NCBI GenBank assembly: GCA_963802745.1
Contig: CAWDKL010000049.1
Coordinates: 170,229 to 234,228 of the forward strand
Reading direction: 5' to 3'
Source: JAJPKK01 sp963802745
Lineage (GTDB): Bacteria; Pseudomonadota; Alphaproteobacteria; Rhizobiales; Xanthobacteraceae
Length of the DNA stretch: 64,000 nt
Shown here in pieces: positions 35,163 to 43,941 of the stretch. The translations under genes were made by a program, and so were the position numbers. How positions within the stretch are numbered: the first letter of the stretch is position 1; every line of letters begins with the position of its first letter. Under the pieces are notes generated by a model, which searched no databases, was not told the origin of the DNA, and saw nothing but the letters and a program-made list of their open reading frames with translations.

Positions 35163-35431
35163 CCTCTTGTCCCTCTCCCCGCCTGCGGAAGCGCCGGGGA
35201 AGAGGGAACGCCCATCCTCCGAACGCGCGCCCCCTCTCTCCATCGTTCTTCACGATGGGGAGAGGGTTGGGGTGAGGGGCAGGTATCGGCGCAGACGGTT
35301 CGGCGGTTCGCCTTTGCATCGGTAAACTGTCCTCAAAGTCTCCCCCGAACCCCTCACAAGTCCCGCCCCTCACCCTAACCCTCTCCCCACGGCGTGAAGA
35401 ACGCCGCGGGGAGAGGGGACGTGCGCATCCG
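35163..35431. repeat. cluster of GGGGAGAGGG-type intergenic hairpin repeats
   Basis: Several inverted units: ccccgc...ggggaagaggg near 35175-35205, CCATCG-ttctt-CACGATGG followed by ggagaggg (35240-35270), and ccctctccccacggcgt-gaag-aacgccgcggggagaggg (35378-35420). A related copy lies at 39970-40020. Non-coding, GC-rich and able to form strong hairpins; such elements are common between operons in Hyphomicrobiales. The 35156-35498 gap contains no gene. Confidence 0.7.
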
Positions 35432-35498
35432 TGGCGCCGTGGACCGCAAGCGGGGAGAGGTGAAGGAGCGGCCGTGCCGCATCCCCGGAGTCCGCCTG

Positions 35499-36632
35499 TC
35501 ACCCCGGCACCTCGAACAGTTCGCGCGGCGTGCCGCACAGCACCTCGGCGCCGGTTGCGGTCACGATCACGGCATCGCCGAGCACCAGGTAGCCGACCTC
35601 CGGGTGATAGGTGTTGGGGTGGACGATCAACGCCATGCCGGGCTCCAGCACGGTGTCGACATCTTCCAAGATGTGGGGCTTGGAATCGCAGAACAGCCCG
35701 ATGCCGTGGCCGCGCACCCGCGTATATTTGTTGGTGCAATAGTCGCCGAGGCCGTATTTGCGGAACACGTCGTTTTCGGCGCGCGCCACTTCGGCGGCGG
35801 TGGCGCCCGGCTTCACCGCCGCGATGCCGGCCTCCAGCGCTTCCCGATACACTGCGAAGGCGCGCCGCTGCGCCGAAGATGCCCGGCCGGCCACGAGAGT
35901 TCGGCAAATCTGCACGTAATAGCCCTCCACCGCCGGCGTCAACTCGGTGGTGACGAGGTCGCCCGAGGCGATCCGGCGATCCGACGGCGGCGTCATGCCG
36001 AATACGTCGGTGCCGCCGGAGCCGATGATCATAAAATTGTCCGGGCAGCCGCGCCTGCGCAGATAGGCCTCCAAATCCGCCACGATCTCGTATTGCCGGC
36101 GGCCGGGGGCGACCGCCTTGATGAATTCCCCATAGGCATCGTCGGCGAGTTTGGCGGCGCGCCGGATGGCGTCGAGCTCGGCCGGCAGCTTGTGCATTAG
36201 GAGCTTGTCGAGCAAGGCGGTGCCGTCCTCGATCTTGAAACTGCGTCCGGCATCGGCAAGCCAGGCCGGCAGGAACCGCCGCGGCGCCGCCGCCAGCCGG
36301 TGGTTGGCGGCACGGTCGAGCCGTGCGCCCACGGCGCGGGCGATGTCGCCGGCAAGCCGCACCGATACGCCGGTTTCCGCCTCGGCGCGCTCAGCGTCGG
36401 TGATGCTGTCGAGGAACAATTCGGTCGTGCCGTCGGCCGCCATCACCGCGATGCCGTGGCCTTCCAGAATGCCGAAGTCGGTGACATAGCGCAGATAATC
36501 GCCCTGCCAGGCATTGCCGTAGGCGACTATCGCATCGATCCCGGCCGCCGCCATGGCATCGAGCAGGCGTCGGCGCCGCTGGCCGGCGAGGGAGGCTGCG
36601 ACGGCATGCATGCGCTGCTCGATGTGCCTCAT
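35499..36632 (-). CDS. M24 family (Xaa-Pro peptidase-like) protein with altered metal ligands
   Basis: 377 residues, creatinase N-domain (about 1-140) plus pita-bread domain. Of the five M24 metal ligands the His is present (RGHGIGLF), but the first Asp is Glu and the second is not acidic (TTELTPAVEGYYVQICRT), and the closing region reads HPNTYHPEVGYLVLGD instead of the usual EPG and RIED. It may be a hydrolase of another type, as in creatinase, which uses the fold without metal. Its ATG shares one base with the stop of the intradiol dioxygenase gene (TGATG), so the two are translationally coupled and probably act in one pathway. Confidence 0.82.
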   Translation of the reverse strand: MRHIEQRMHAVAASLAGQRRRRLLDAMAAAGIDAIVAYGNAWQGDYLRYVTDFGILEGHGIAVMAADGTTELFLDSITDAERAEAETGVSVRLAGDIARAVGARLDRAANHRLAAAPRRFLPAWLADAGRSFKIEDGTALLDKLLMHKLPAELDAIRRAAKLADDAYGEFIKAVAPGRRQYEIVADLEAYLRRRGCPDNFMIIGSGGTDVFGMTPPSDRRIASGDLVTTELTPAVEGYYVQICRTLVAGRASSAQRRAFAVYREALEAGIAAVKPGATAAEVARAENDVFRKYGLGDYCTNKYTRVRGHGIGLFCDSKPHILEDVDTVLEPGMALIVHPNTYHPEVGYLVLGDAVIVTATGAEVLCGTPRELFEVPG

Positions 36633-37573
36633 CAGGCCCGCTTCAGCCGCTCAATCGAAGGGGGCGCACCGTGCGCCTTACCAGTGATGGGCGGCCGCGG
36701 CCATTGCGCCACGCCGGGTTCGATGCCGAAGGTATAGTCAAGTGAATACCACGGACCCGTGATGCCGGCGTCCGGAGCCGGCTCGTTGTCGTGGCGCACA
36801 TAGTGTCCGATCAGCGCGCGCGTCACGCCGAACTGGGAATCGGTTTCCAGATTGGGGTCGTCGTCGGTATAGACCTGCGAAATATGGGTCTTGAAGCCCG
36901 GCTTGTAGATCAGGAAATGCAAGTGCGCCGGGCGCATATTGGCGCGACCCTGGGCGCGCAGCAGCGCGCCCACCGGTCCATCCACGGGAATCGGATAGCC
37001 GGACGGCTTGATGCTGCGGAAGGCGATGTGGCCTCCCGCATCGGAGACGAACCGGCCGCGCAAATTCATGTCGGCCTGCCCCGGATCCTGGTTCTCGTAA
37101 TAGCCCTCGGTCGATGAGTGCCACACATCGACCTCGGCGCCGACGACCGGGTTGCCTTGCGGATCCTTGATCCAGGCATTGACGAAAATCGGCTCGCCCG
37201 GCGTGGCCGACCGCACGATCGAGGCGCCGTTTTCGGTGTGCGGGGGGTCGGCACGCCAGAACGGGCCGAGCAGGTTGGCGGTGGTTTCGGTGGCGCCGTT
37301 GTTGCCGTTATTGAGGAGGCAGATCAGGGTCGAGAAGCCGAGCGATCCGGCCATCAGCACCACCTCGTTATGGCTCTCATTGGTGCGCTGGCCGAGTTCG
37401 GCAATGGTTTTGGCCGCGGCCTGGAACTCCGCCTCGGTCAGCCTGACCTCGCGGGCGAATGCGTGCAGGTGGCGCACCAGCGCCGACATGATCTCCCGGA
37501 ACCGCGGGTCGGGCGCGCGGGCGATCTCGCTCAGCACGGCCGGCGTCACGTCTTCCTGGGTACGGATGATCAT
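36632..37573 (-). CDS. intradiol ring-cleavage dioxygenase (catechol/hydroxyquinol 1,2-dioxygenase type)
   Basis: 313 residues from ATG 37573 (cacggagaacacc upstream; the longer frame to 37648 has no good site). The N-terminal dimerisation helices include ELGQRTNESHNEVVLMAGSLG, then NLLGPFWRADPP. The Fe(III) site of two Tyr and two His fits STEGYYENQ, SIKPSGYPIP and RPAHLHFLIY. This enzyme class splits catechol-like diols between the hydroxyls to muconates; the hydroxyquinol branch is the closest by general look, substrate not proven. It sits in an operon with a KBL-like and an SDR gene upstream and a coupled M24-type gene downstream, an unusual setting for catechol degradation. Confidence 0.9.
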   Translation of the reverse strand: MIIRTQEDVTPAVLSEIARAPDPRFREIMSALVRHLHAFAREVRLTEAEFQAAAKTIAELGQRTNESHNEVVLMAGSLGFSTLICLLNNGNNGATETTANLLGPFWRADPPHTENGASIVRSATPGEPIFVNAWIKDPQGNPVVGAEVDVWHSSTEGYYENQDPGQADMNLRGRFVSDAGGHIAFRSIKPSGYPIPVDGPVGALLRAQGRANMRPAHLHFLIYKPGFKTHISQVYTDDDPNLETDSQFGVTRALIGHYVRHDNEPAPDAGITGPWYSLDYTFGIEPGVAQWPRPPITGKAHGAPPSIERLKRA

Positions 37574-37678
37574 GGTGTTCTCCGTGGGGGTGGGGCTGTC
37601 CGGCGGCAACCATAGCACCGGTTGAATGCCTGCCAAATCCGGCGGCACCGGCGGCGGCGGAACCGGAGAAGTCGCGCA

Positions 37679-38912
37679 CTACGTGGGTGCGGGTACAAAC
37701 TGCGCGAGCACATCGAGCACCGCGTCGATATCCGCCCGGGTATGGTCGGCGCTGATCTGGAAGCGGATCTCCTCGTCTCCCTTCGGCACCACCGGATAGG
37801 TGAGCCCGGTGGCCAGAACGCCGTGCCGGCGCAAGTGGGCCACCATGGCCGACGTGCGCGCGGTATCGCGCAGCATCAGCGGCACCACCGGATGCGTCCC
37901 CGGCAGGGTTTCGAAGCCGAGCCGCACGAGCCCCGCTTTGAAATGGGCCGTCATGGCGCGCAGATGCGCCAGCAGCGCCGCTCCGGCGGCGCTGTCCACG
38001 ATGTCAACGGCGCGCAGCGCCGCCGCGGCCTCGGCCGGCGTGATGGGATTGGAATAGACGTAGGTCGGCGCGGTTTCGCGCAAGTAGCGAATGATGGTGT
38101 CATTGCCGGCCACATAGCCGCCATTGACCCCGAAAGCCTTGCCGAGCGTCGCCACCAGGAGGTCGGCGGATGCCCCGGTGTGCTCCTCGGTACCGCGGCC
38201 GGTCGCGCCGAACGCGCCGATACCGTGCGAGTCGTCCACGATCACGACGGCGTTCTCGGCGAACGCGCGGTCATAGGTGCCGGCCAGCGCCATGATCCGA
38301 TCGAGCGGCGCATGGTCGCCCCGCATGCTGAAAATGCCGTCCGTTATGATCAGCGCGCGCGTACATGTCTCCGCGGCGGCCGCCAGGGCGCGTTCCAACT
38401 CGCCCATGTCGAGATGCTTGTAGACGTGCTTCTCCGCCGGCCGGGCGAGCGCGATCGCATTGATGATGCAGTTGTGGTTCAGCGCGTCGCTGATCACCGC
38501 CGTCCGTTCGCCGACGAGCGGCGGGATGATCCCCATCATGGCCGCATAGGCCGACGAGAACAGCATGGCGGCCGGACGCCGGTGGAACGCCGCCAGCCTG
38601 CGCTCCAGCGCGACATGGGTCGAACCAGGTGCCGCTGATGAAGCGCACGGCGCCGGGGCCGGCCCCATAAGAGGCGGACGCCAGTTCCTCGGCCGCGATC
38701 ACCTCGCGGTGCAAGGCAAGCCCCAAATAGCCGTTGGCGTTCATGCGCAGGAACGGCTGCTCAGCGCCGCCCTCGATGACATAGCGAGGCCCGCGGTCAC
38801 CCTGCGCCGCGATGACGCCGGCGATGACGGCCTCCGCACCCTTGAGGCGTCCGCTTTGCGCAAATTCGTCAAGCCGGGTGGCGAGCGCGCGCGTCAATCC
38901 GTCAATCGGCAT
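37679..38912 (-). CDS. alpha-oxoamine synthase, 2-amino-3-ketobutyrate CoA ligase-like, one frameshift
   Basis: KBL cleaves 2-amino-3-ketobutyrate with CoA to glycine and acetyl-CoA. The N-terminal frame (from ATG 38912, gagg upstream; ATG 38933 also possible) runs through FLRMNANGYLGLALH and GAVRFISGTW, then the match continues in another frame: STHVALERRLAAFHRR, ISDALNHNC, VDDSHGIGAFG and the PLP lysine in VATLGKAFGV. One extra A near 38623 (ggtTcgacc for ggtcgacc on the coding strand) explains it; repaired length is 410. Its start overlaps the SDR gene's end by 11 bases. The pairing with a threonine-dehydrogenase-like SDR fits the two-step threonine-to-glycine route. Confidence 0.88.
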
Positions 38913-39891
38913 GGAGGCCTCGTGCTTCTGCATCGGCGCCGGCGGGCGCGGGCTTGGCGCCTAACCGCGCCAGCATATCCGCCGTCATCGCGGCGAGGTC
39001 AAATTGCGGCGAAAAGCCCCAGTCCTCCTGCGCCGCGCTGGTGTCGAGCGAGCGCGGCCAGGAATCGGCAATCGCCTGGCGTACCGGGTCGACCGCATAG
39101 TCGATTTCGAAAGCCGGCACGTGCGTCCTGATCGCGGCGGCAAGCTCGGCGGGGGTGATGCTCATCGCAGCGACATTATAGGCGTTGCGCCACCGCAGCC
39201 GCGCGCCGTCCGCCTGCATCAGCGCCAGGATCGCGCCGATGGCATCCGGCATGTACATCATCGGCAGCCGAGTGTCCGCCTTGAGGAAGCAGGTGTAATG
39301 CCGATAGCGGAGCGCTTGATGGAAAATCTCGACGGCATAATCGGTGGTTCCCCCGCCGGGCGGTGCGACGTAGGAGATCAGGCCCGGCAAGCGCAGGCCG
39401 CGGACATCGAGGCCGAAGCGTTCCGCGTAATAGTCGCACAGCAGTTCGCCGGCGACCTTGGTGACGCCGTACATGGTGGTCGGCCGCTGCACCGTCACCT
39501 GCGGGGTATGGTCCGGCGGCGTCGACGGACCGAACGCGCCGATCGAGCTTGGAAAGAACACCTGGCAACGATACTGCCGCGCCGCCTCGAGCACATTGTA
39601 CAGCCCGCCCATGTTGACGCTCCAGGCGGCGTGCGGCTTTTCTTCGGCCACCGCGGAAAGCAGCGCGGCGAGGTGATAGACCGTGCCGATGTCCTGCCGC
39701 CGCAGCATTTCGAGCATCTGCTGCGGCTGGGTGCAGTCGAGGTGCTCGCGCGGCCCCTCCGCCGCCTGCCGGTGCGGCACGATCCGCAGATCGGAGGCGA
39801 TGACACAATCGGCACCGTAGTGCCGCCGCAGCGCCGGCACCAATTCGGCCCCGATCTGTCCCAGCGCTCCGGTGACCAGAATTCGCCGCAT
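38902..39891 (-). CDS. SDR-type L-threonine 3-dehydrogenase-like NAD-dependent epimerase/dehydratase
   Basis: 329 residues from ATG 39891 with tggaggtcac upstream; the frame is open far further but without support. Rossmann start RRILVTGALGQIGAEL, then YHLAALLSAVAEEKPHAAW, SSIGAFGP, the catalytic MYGVTK (Tyr-x3-Lys), and GGGTTDYAVEIFHQAL. These are the signature stretches of the UDP-galactose-epimerase-like threonine dehydrogenases that oxidise threonine to 2-amino-3-ketobutyrate. The KBL-like gene downstream would take the product. First gene of a five-gene minus-strand cluster with ring-cleavage and M24-type genes, so the true substrate could be a larger beta-hydroxy amino acid. Confidence 0.9.
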   Translation of the reverse strand: MRRILVTGALGQIGAELVPALRRHYGADCVIASDLRIVPHRQAAEGPREHLDCTQPQQMLEMLRRQDIGTVYHLAALLSAVAEEKPHAAWSVNMGGLYNVLEAARQYRCQVFFPSSIGAFGPSTPPDHTPQVTVQRPTTMYGVTKVAGELLCDYYAERFGLDVRGLRLPGLISYVAPPGGGTTDYAVEIFHQALRYRHYTCFLKADTRLPMMYMPDAIGAILALMQADGARLRWRNAYNVAAMSITPAELAAAIRTHVPAFEIDYAVDPVRQAIADSWPRSLDTSAAQEDWGFSPQFDLAAMTADMLARLGAKPAPAGADAEARGLHAD

Positions 39892-39969
39892 GTGACCTCC
39901 AGCGAAGGGCTCCGCAAGTGGATTCCTGAGCAAAACCCAATGCTGTTCAGTAGCCCAGGGATGCGCGCA

Positions 39970-40020
39970 TCCCCTCTCCCCGCGGCGTCCTTCACGCCGT
40001 GGGGAGAGGGTTAGGGGCAG
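39970..40020. repeat. GGGGAGAGGG-type hairpin repeat
   Basis: CCCCTCTCCCCGCGGCGT-cctt-CACGCCGTGGGGAGAGGG with flanks matching the repeat at 35378-35430 in inverted orientation. It lies in the 334-base spacer between the divergent SDR and bicupin genes, where no other feature was recognised. Confidence 0.75.
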
Positions 40021-40225
40021 GACCACGCATTGACGGTGCGACCGATCGTCTCTTTTAGCAACAGCGAATGTACGGCAAAATCGGGCAGCCGGCGTCGGTA
40101 AGACTACGATCTGCCCAGCGGCAGCCGCGGCAGCCACCGACCGGTTGAATTTTGGCCGATTCGGCGCAATGTGGAGCAAGCCGTCAAAACGAGCCGTCAA
40201 CTCGGGCCGATATGGAGGAAATCCG

Positions 40226-41431
40226 GTGTCCCTTGCGAGCATAGAAGCCGCGCGCCCCGTCAATGCCCGCGAGGCGATGGAGCGCCTCAATGCCGAGGCC
40301 GGCAAGTTCAACATCTGGCTGCGCACCCAGGCCAATGCGCCGGCGCAACGGCCGTGGTTCCGCGACACCGATATCGCGGCGAGCGGCCAGGTGGCGGCCG
40401 GCCGGGTCGGCGCCAACCAGATCAAGACCGCGCCGCACCGCTGGCGGTGGAACGACATCGGCCCCTATCTGGACCGCATCGCGGAAATTGCCCGCAATTG
40501 CGACGTCCCGCCGATCGAATTCGCGGAACGCCAGCAGTTCCTGCTCACCAATCCGGGCCTCGGCGGCCGCCTGCAGGTGACCAACACGATCCGCTGCGCG
40601 GTCTCGATCTACAATCCGGGCGACGTGGCGCCGGTGCACATCCACACCCCGAATGCGAGCCGCACCATTCTGTCGGAGAACGGCGGCTATACGGTGGTGG
40701 AAGGCGAGCGCTGCGAGGCCGAGCGCGGCGACCTCATCCTCACCCCGCACGGCACCTGGCACGACCACGGCAATGACGGCGCCACGCCGGTGGTGTGGAT
40801 CGACGTGCTGGATTTCCCGCTGATGGAGTTTCTCGACTGCGTCTGGCTCGACGACGAATTTCCGGGCGAACGCGCCGGCAACAGCCGCGCCCAGGCGGCG
40901 AAGCACGCGGACGGCTATTCGCAAAAACTTTATGGCCATGGCGGCATGGTGCCGGGCTTCGTATCGCACCAGCGCGGCATCGGCCACCACGGCACCCCGA
41001 TGATCCATTACCGCGGCGCCGAAATCCGCAAGGCGCTGGCCGGCCTCGCCAAGGAGGCGGGCGACCCTTACGAGGGCATCACGCTAAATTTCGTCAACCC
41101 GGTGAACGGCGAAACGCTGTTCCCGACGCTGTCCTACGCGGCACAGTTGTTGCGCGCGGGCGAAGCGACGCGGCTCAAGCGCGAGACCGCCAGCACGATG
41201 TACGTCGTGATCGAAGGCTCCGGCACGACCGAGATCGCCGGCCGCCGCTTCGACTGGGAAAAGAACGACATCTTTGTCGTGCCGAACTTCCTATGGCGGC
41301 GTCACATCAACACCGGACCGGGCGACGCGGTGCTCTACGCCGTGTCGGATGCGCCGTTGATGGAGAAGGTCGGGCAGTACCGCGCCCAGGGGCGCGGTAC
41401 TGATGGGGCGGTGGAGAATTTGGTGGCGTAA
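40226..41431 (+). CDS. bicupin dioxygenase, gentisate / 1-hydroxy-2-naphthoate 1,2-dioxygenase-like
   Basis: 401 residues from GTG 40226, with tggaggaaatcc upstream; the open frame to 40145 lacks a site. Cupin 1 has the Fe(II) ligands VHIHTPNASRTIL (two His) and GTWHDHGND (third His), as in gentisate dioxygenases. Cupin 2 (about 310-395) has FDWEKNDIFVVPNF and RHINTGPGD. These enzymes open a ring next to a carboxylate, using oxygen. The gene diverges from the SDR-KBL-intradiol cluster, so the locus holds two different ring-cleaving enzymes. A strong hairpin follows at 41460-41491. Confidence 0.9.
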   Translation: MSLASIEAARPVNAREAMERLNAEAGKFNIWLRTQANAPAQRPWFRDTDIAASGQVAAGRVGANQIKTAPHRWRWNDIGPYLDRIAEIARNCDVPPIEFAERQQFLLTNPGLGGRLQVTNTIRCAVSIYNPGDVAPVHIHTPNASRTILSENGGYTVVEGERCEAERGDLILTPHGTWHDHGNDGATPVVWIDVLDFPLMEFLDCVWLDDEFPGERAGNSRAQAAKHADGYSQKLYGHGGMVPGFVSHQRGIGHHGTPMIHYRGAEIRKALAGLAKEAGDPYEGITLNFVNPVNGETLFPTLSYAAQLLRAGEATRLKRETASTMYVVIEGSGTTEIAGRRFDWEKNDIFVVPNFLWRRHINTGPGDAVLYAVSDAPLMEKVGQYRAQGRGTDGAVENLVA

Positions 41432-41459
41432 GCGGCACGGGTCCGTTCTCACGCCTCAA

Positions 41460-41491
41460 GGCGGCATTCGCCGTGCTTTGCGAATGCCGCC
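41460..41491 (+). terminator. hairpin after the bicupin gene
   Basis: Perfect 12-bp stem GGCGGCATTCGC / GCGAATGCCGCC with an eight-base loop, 28 bases after the stop codon. No T-run follows, so it may act by another mechanism or protect the 3' end. Confidence 0.6.
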
Positions 41492-42060
41492 CCTGGCGTC
41501 GTGGTGTCGAGGCCCATACCCCTGCCGGCGACCCGCAAAAGCGGTACGCACACCTGATCGCGGCCCCCGATTGCCCTTTGCGGGACGGCGTCTTATGGTG
41601 CAGTCTGCAGCGCCATTGCATAACACCATGTACGATAATAGGAGGCTTTATCGAACATGCATTTGGTTTTCTTAGTACCTCTTTTTGCAAATGAACAGGC
41701 ACGGTGTCATAGGTTGCGCCGGCATCACCGGTTGCACCCTCGACAAAGGTCTTCCGCAGGGCGACGAATTGGCTGCGTGCCCGGCATGTCCGACAACCAA
41801 GGTGGAAGCGCTTCGAAAAATAGCGAGGCATGTCAAATGCCGTCATCAAAGATGTAGATATGCTGTGGTTCTGTGGTTCTCTCATCGATCCTTTGACGCG
41901 GCTATCGAGGACGCGTGCAACCTGTCACGCCATTTAACAGCGATTCGGCTTGAAGGATCAAACGCTGAGTGTTTTGACGAAAAGGACATCTTGAAATTGG
42001 CGACTGAGCATCGAGCACGAAAAGTTGCCGCAGGGAGAGAACGGAACCTGAAGAAAGCTT

Positions 42061-42359
42061 TTTGGCGACAAAGGCTATATCGGCAAAAAACTCGCAGAAG
42101 ACCTCTTAAGCCGTGGATTAGTTCTAATGACACGTGTACGCAAAAACATAAAATTCTTGCCAATCTCGTTTCTTGACACGACCCATTTTAATGGATGAAA
42201 TCTCGCAGGGACCATCATCGGTCACATCAGTTTTCGCCTTTGCGGCTGCCGAAACATCGATCGATCTATAACGCTTTCACCCACATCGCCGCCGTCATCA
42301 TCGCCTACCAGATCAACTCGTCGCAACACAAGCCCATCCGCGTTTTCTTGCCGGACTAA
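42061..42359 (+). pseudogene. decayed IS982-like transposase 3' fragment
   Basis: One frame reads FGDKGYIGKKLAEDLLSRGL, then LMTRVRKNIK and stops; another gives LPKHRSIYNAFTHIAAVIIA followed by YQINSSQHKPIRVFLPD and a stop at 42357-42359. This matches the C-terminal part of IS982-type transposases (DKGY, LIT..RKNMK, a final R..IYNF..H..A...AY), with an internal deletion or shift and no N-terminal half. 41492-42060 shows only broken frames that I cannot assign; the whole 1-kb gap looks like degraded mobile DNA. Confidence 0.6.
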
Positions 42360-42483
42360 CCCATGGTTCGGGTTAAGTAAACCTTAACCTGGAATCCGAA
42401 CCGTGACTTTTATGGGCTTTCGCCACCAGTGGGAAGCTGGCATTATGATCGCGAGCCATCGTTGTTTGGGGAGATGGTGAAAA

Positions 42484-43578
42484 ATGGGGGTACAACACAT
42501 GCGACGTATTATTACCACTACGACCGTGATGCTGCTTGCCAGCACCGCATTGGCGGCGGCGGCGGACCTTGCCTACAAGGCGCCCGTCTACGCGGCGCCG
42601 GTAGCGTTCGACACGTGGACCAGCTTCTATGTCGGTCTCTCGGGCGGCGGCGGCTGGGGCAACACCAGTGTTGGGACATTGAATGCCGGGAACTTCGGAA
42701 CTGGCAACCTTGTAGGGCTCCTGACTACCGGAACCTTCACCGCCAACAGTTTCTCCGGTCCGGGAACCCAGATCGGGGGACTGAATCAGAGCGGGTATAC
42801 GTTCGGCGGGTTCTTCGGTGCCCAAAAGCAGCGCGGCAGTTGGGTGCTCGGCCTCGAGGCCGACATTGACACGACCGGCCTCTCGGCCACGGCGAACGCC
42901 AGCGGCATCAATCGCGGTGAAACCGTAGCCACGGCTGTTTTGGCGACCCCGACCGTGACAACTCCAGTTGGTGGTATCACTTCCACCGGCCCTGGTGTGC
43001 CTGTTACCGGTACCGCCACTTTACCGGTGGGAGGTCCCGTCGTAGCGGGGGTAGGAAGGGGTCTGCCGGTCACCGGTACCACCGGCCCGATCACCGTCAC
43101 CTCCACCGCTGGCCAGACCGCGACTGGCACTATCAATACCCCGTCCGGCTATTCCTTGGTCCTGGCCGGTACCACAACGGCAGACGTGACCCGGAGCGTA
43201 TCGCTCACCACCAAGATCGATGAACTCAGCTCAGTACGCGGCAAGGTCGGTTTCATAGCCATGCCGAATTGGATGGTCTACGGGACCGGCGGTGTCGCCT
43301 TCGCGTCAACGTCCAACACCGTGACGATGACCCAGCAGATCGGCACCGGCCCGGTTACGAGTTTCAGCTCGACCAACACCGGAACGCTGCTGGGATGGAC
43401 CGCAGGTGTGGGCCTTGATTGGAAGATGGCGCCGGATTGGGTTCTGGGCGTGCTGTACCAACACTACGACTTCCCGAAGAACACCATTTCGTTCAACGGG
43501 GGCACGGTCGGGCTCAGCGGCGGCAGCCAAACCGCCGATACCATCAAGGCGCGCGTGAGCTACCACTTCATGTTCTAA
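42484..43578 (+). CDS. outer-membrane beta-barrel protein (Omp25/porin-like) with a long Thr/Gly/Val insert
   Basis: 364 residues (ATG 42499, five codons later, is an alternative start with a ggggg site). Signal peptide MLLASTALAAAA-D. The first strand FYVGLSGGGGWGN and the last KARVSYHFMF, ending in Phe, are typical of eight-stranded OmpA/Omp25-like barrels of alphaproteobacteria. Between strands (about residues 150-230) lies an insertion made almost only of Thr, Gly, Val and Pro (TPVGGITSTGPGVPVTGTAT and following), which would be a long exposed loop. Preceded by degraded mobile DNA; single gene. Exact relatives not known to me. Confidence 0.82.
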   Translation: MGVQHMRRIITTTTVMLLASTALAAAADLAYKAPVYAAPVAFDTWTSFYVGLSGGGGWGNTSVGTLNAGNFGTGNLVGLLTTGTFTANSFSGPGTQIGGLNQSGYTFGGFFGAQKQRGSWVLGLEADIDTTGLSATANASGINRGETVATAVLATPTVTTPVGGITSTGPGVPVTGTATLPVGGPVVAGVGRGLPVTGTTGPITVTSTAGQTATGTINTPSGYSLVLAGTTTADVTRSVSLTTKIDELSSVRGKVGFIAMPNWMVYGTGGVAFASTSNTVTMTQQIGTGPVTSFSSTNTGTLLGWTAGVGLDWKMAPDWVLGVLYQHYDFPKNTISFNGGTVGLSGGSQTADTIKARVSYHFMF

Positions 43579-43941
43579 GCCGAGACGGCGCGGGTTGCTT
43601 GTCGGACGCTACCCAGCTTTAGCATCCCATACTCCGTAGCAGGGGGGTGTTACCAGCAAGCAGCCCGCGCCTCACCTCAAGGGCTCAATATGGCGTCGCA
43701 TCGGCCGATAGGGTCGAGTGCCGCCTATTCACTTCGATTTTCCCGCCTTTGCAGGAGCTAAGAAACCAGGAGAGGAACGATAGCGTCGAATGCTCGCAAC
43801 CGCCATCGCGATTTTGCTTGCCGGTCCTCAGTATGAGGCTGGAGGTTGTTCTTCGACGTCTCATCTGCCCGCGGCTGGACCGCCGCCGGCCGCCTCAATA
43901 TAACGCACCCGGATTGCTCGCTGCCGGTCTGAGCGCCGGCG

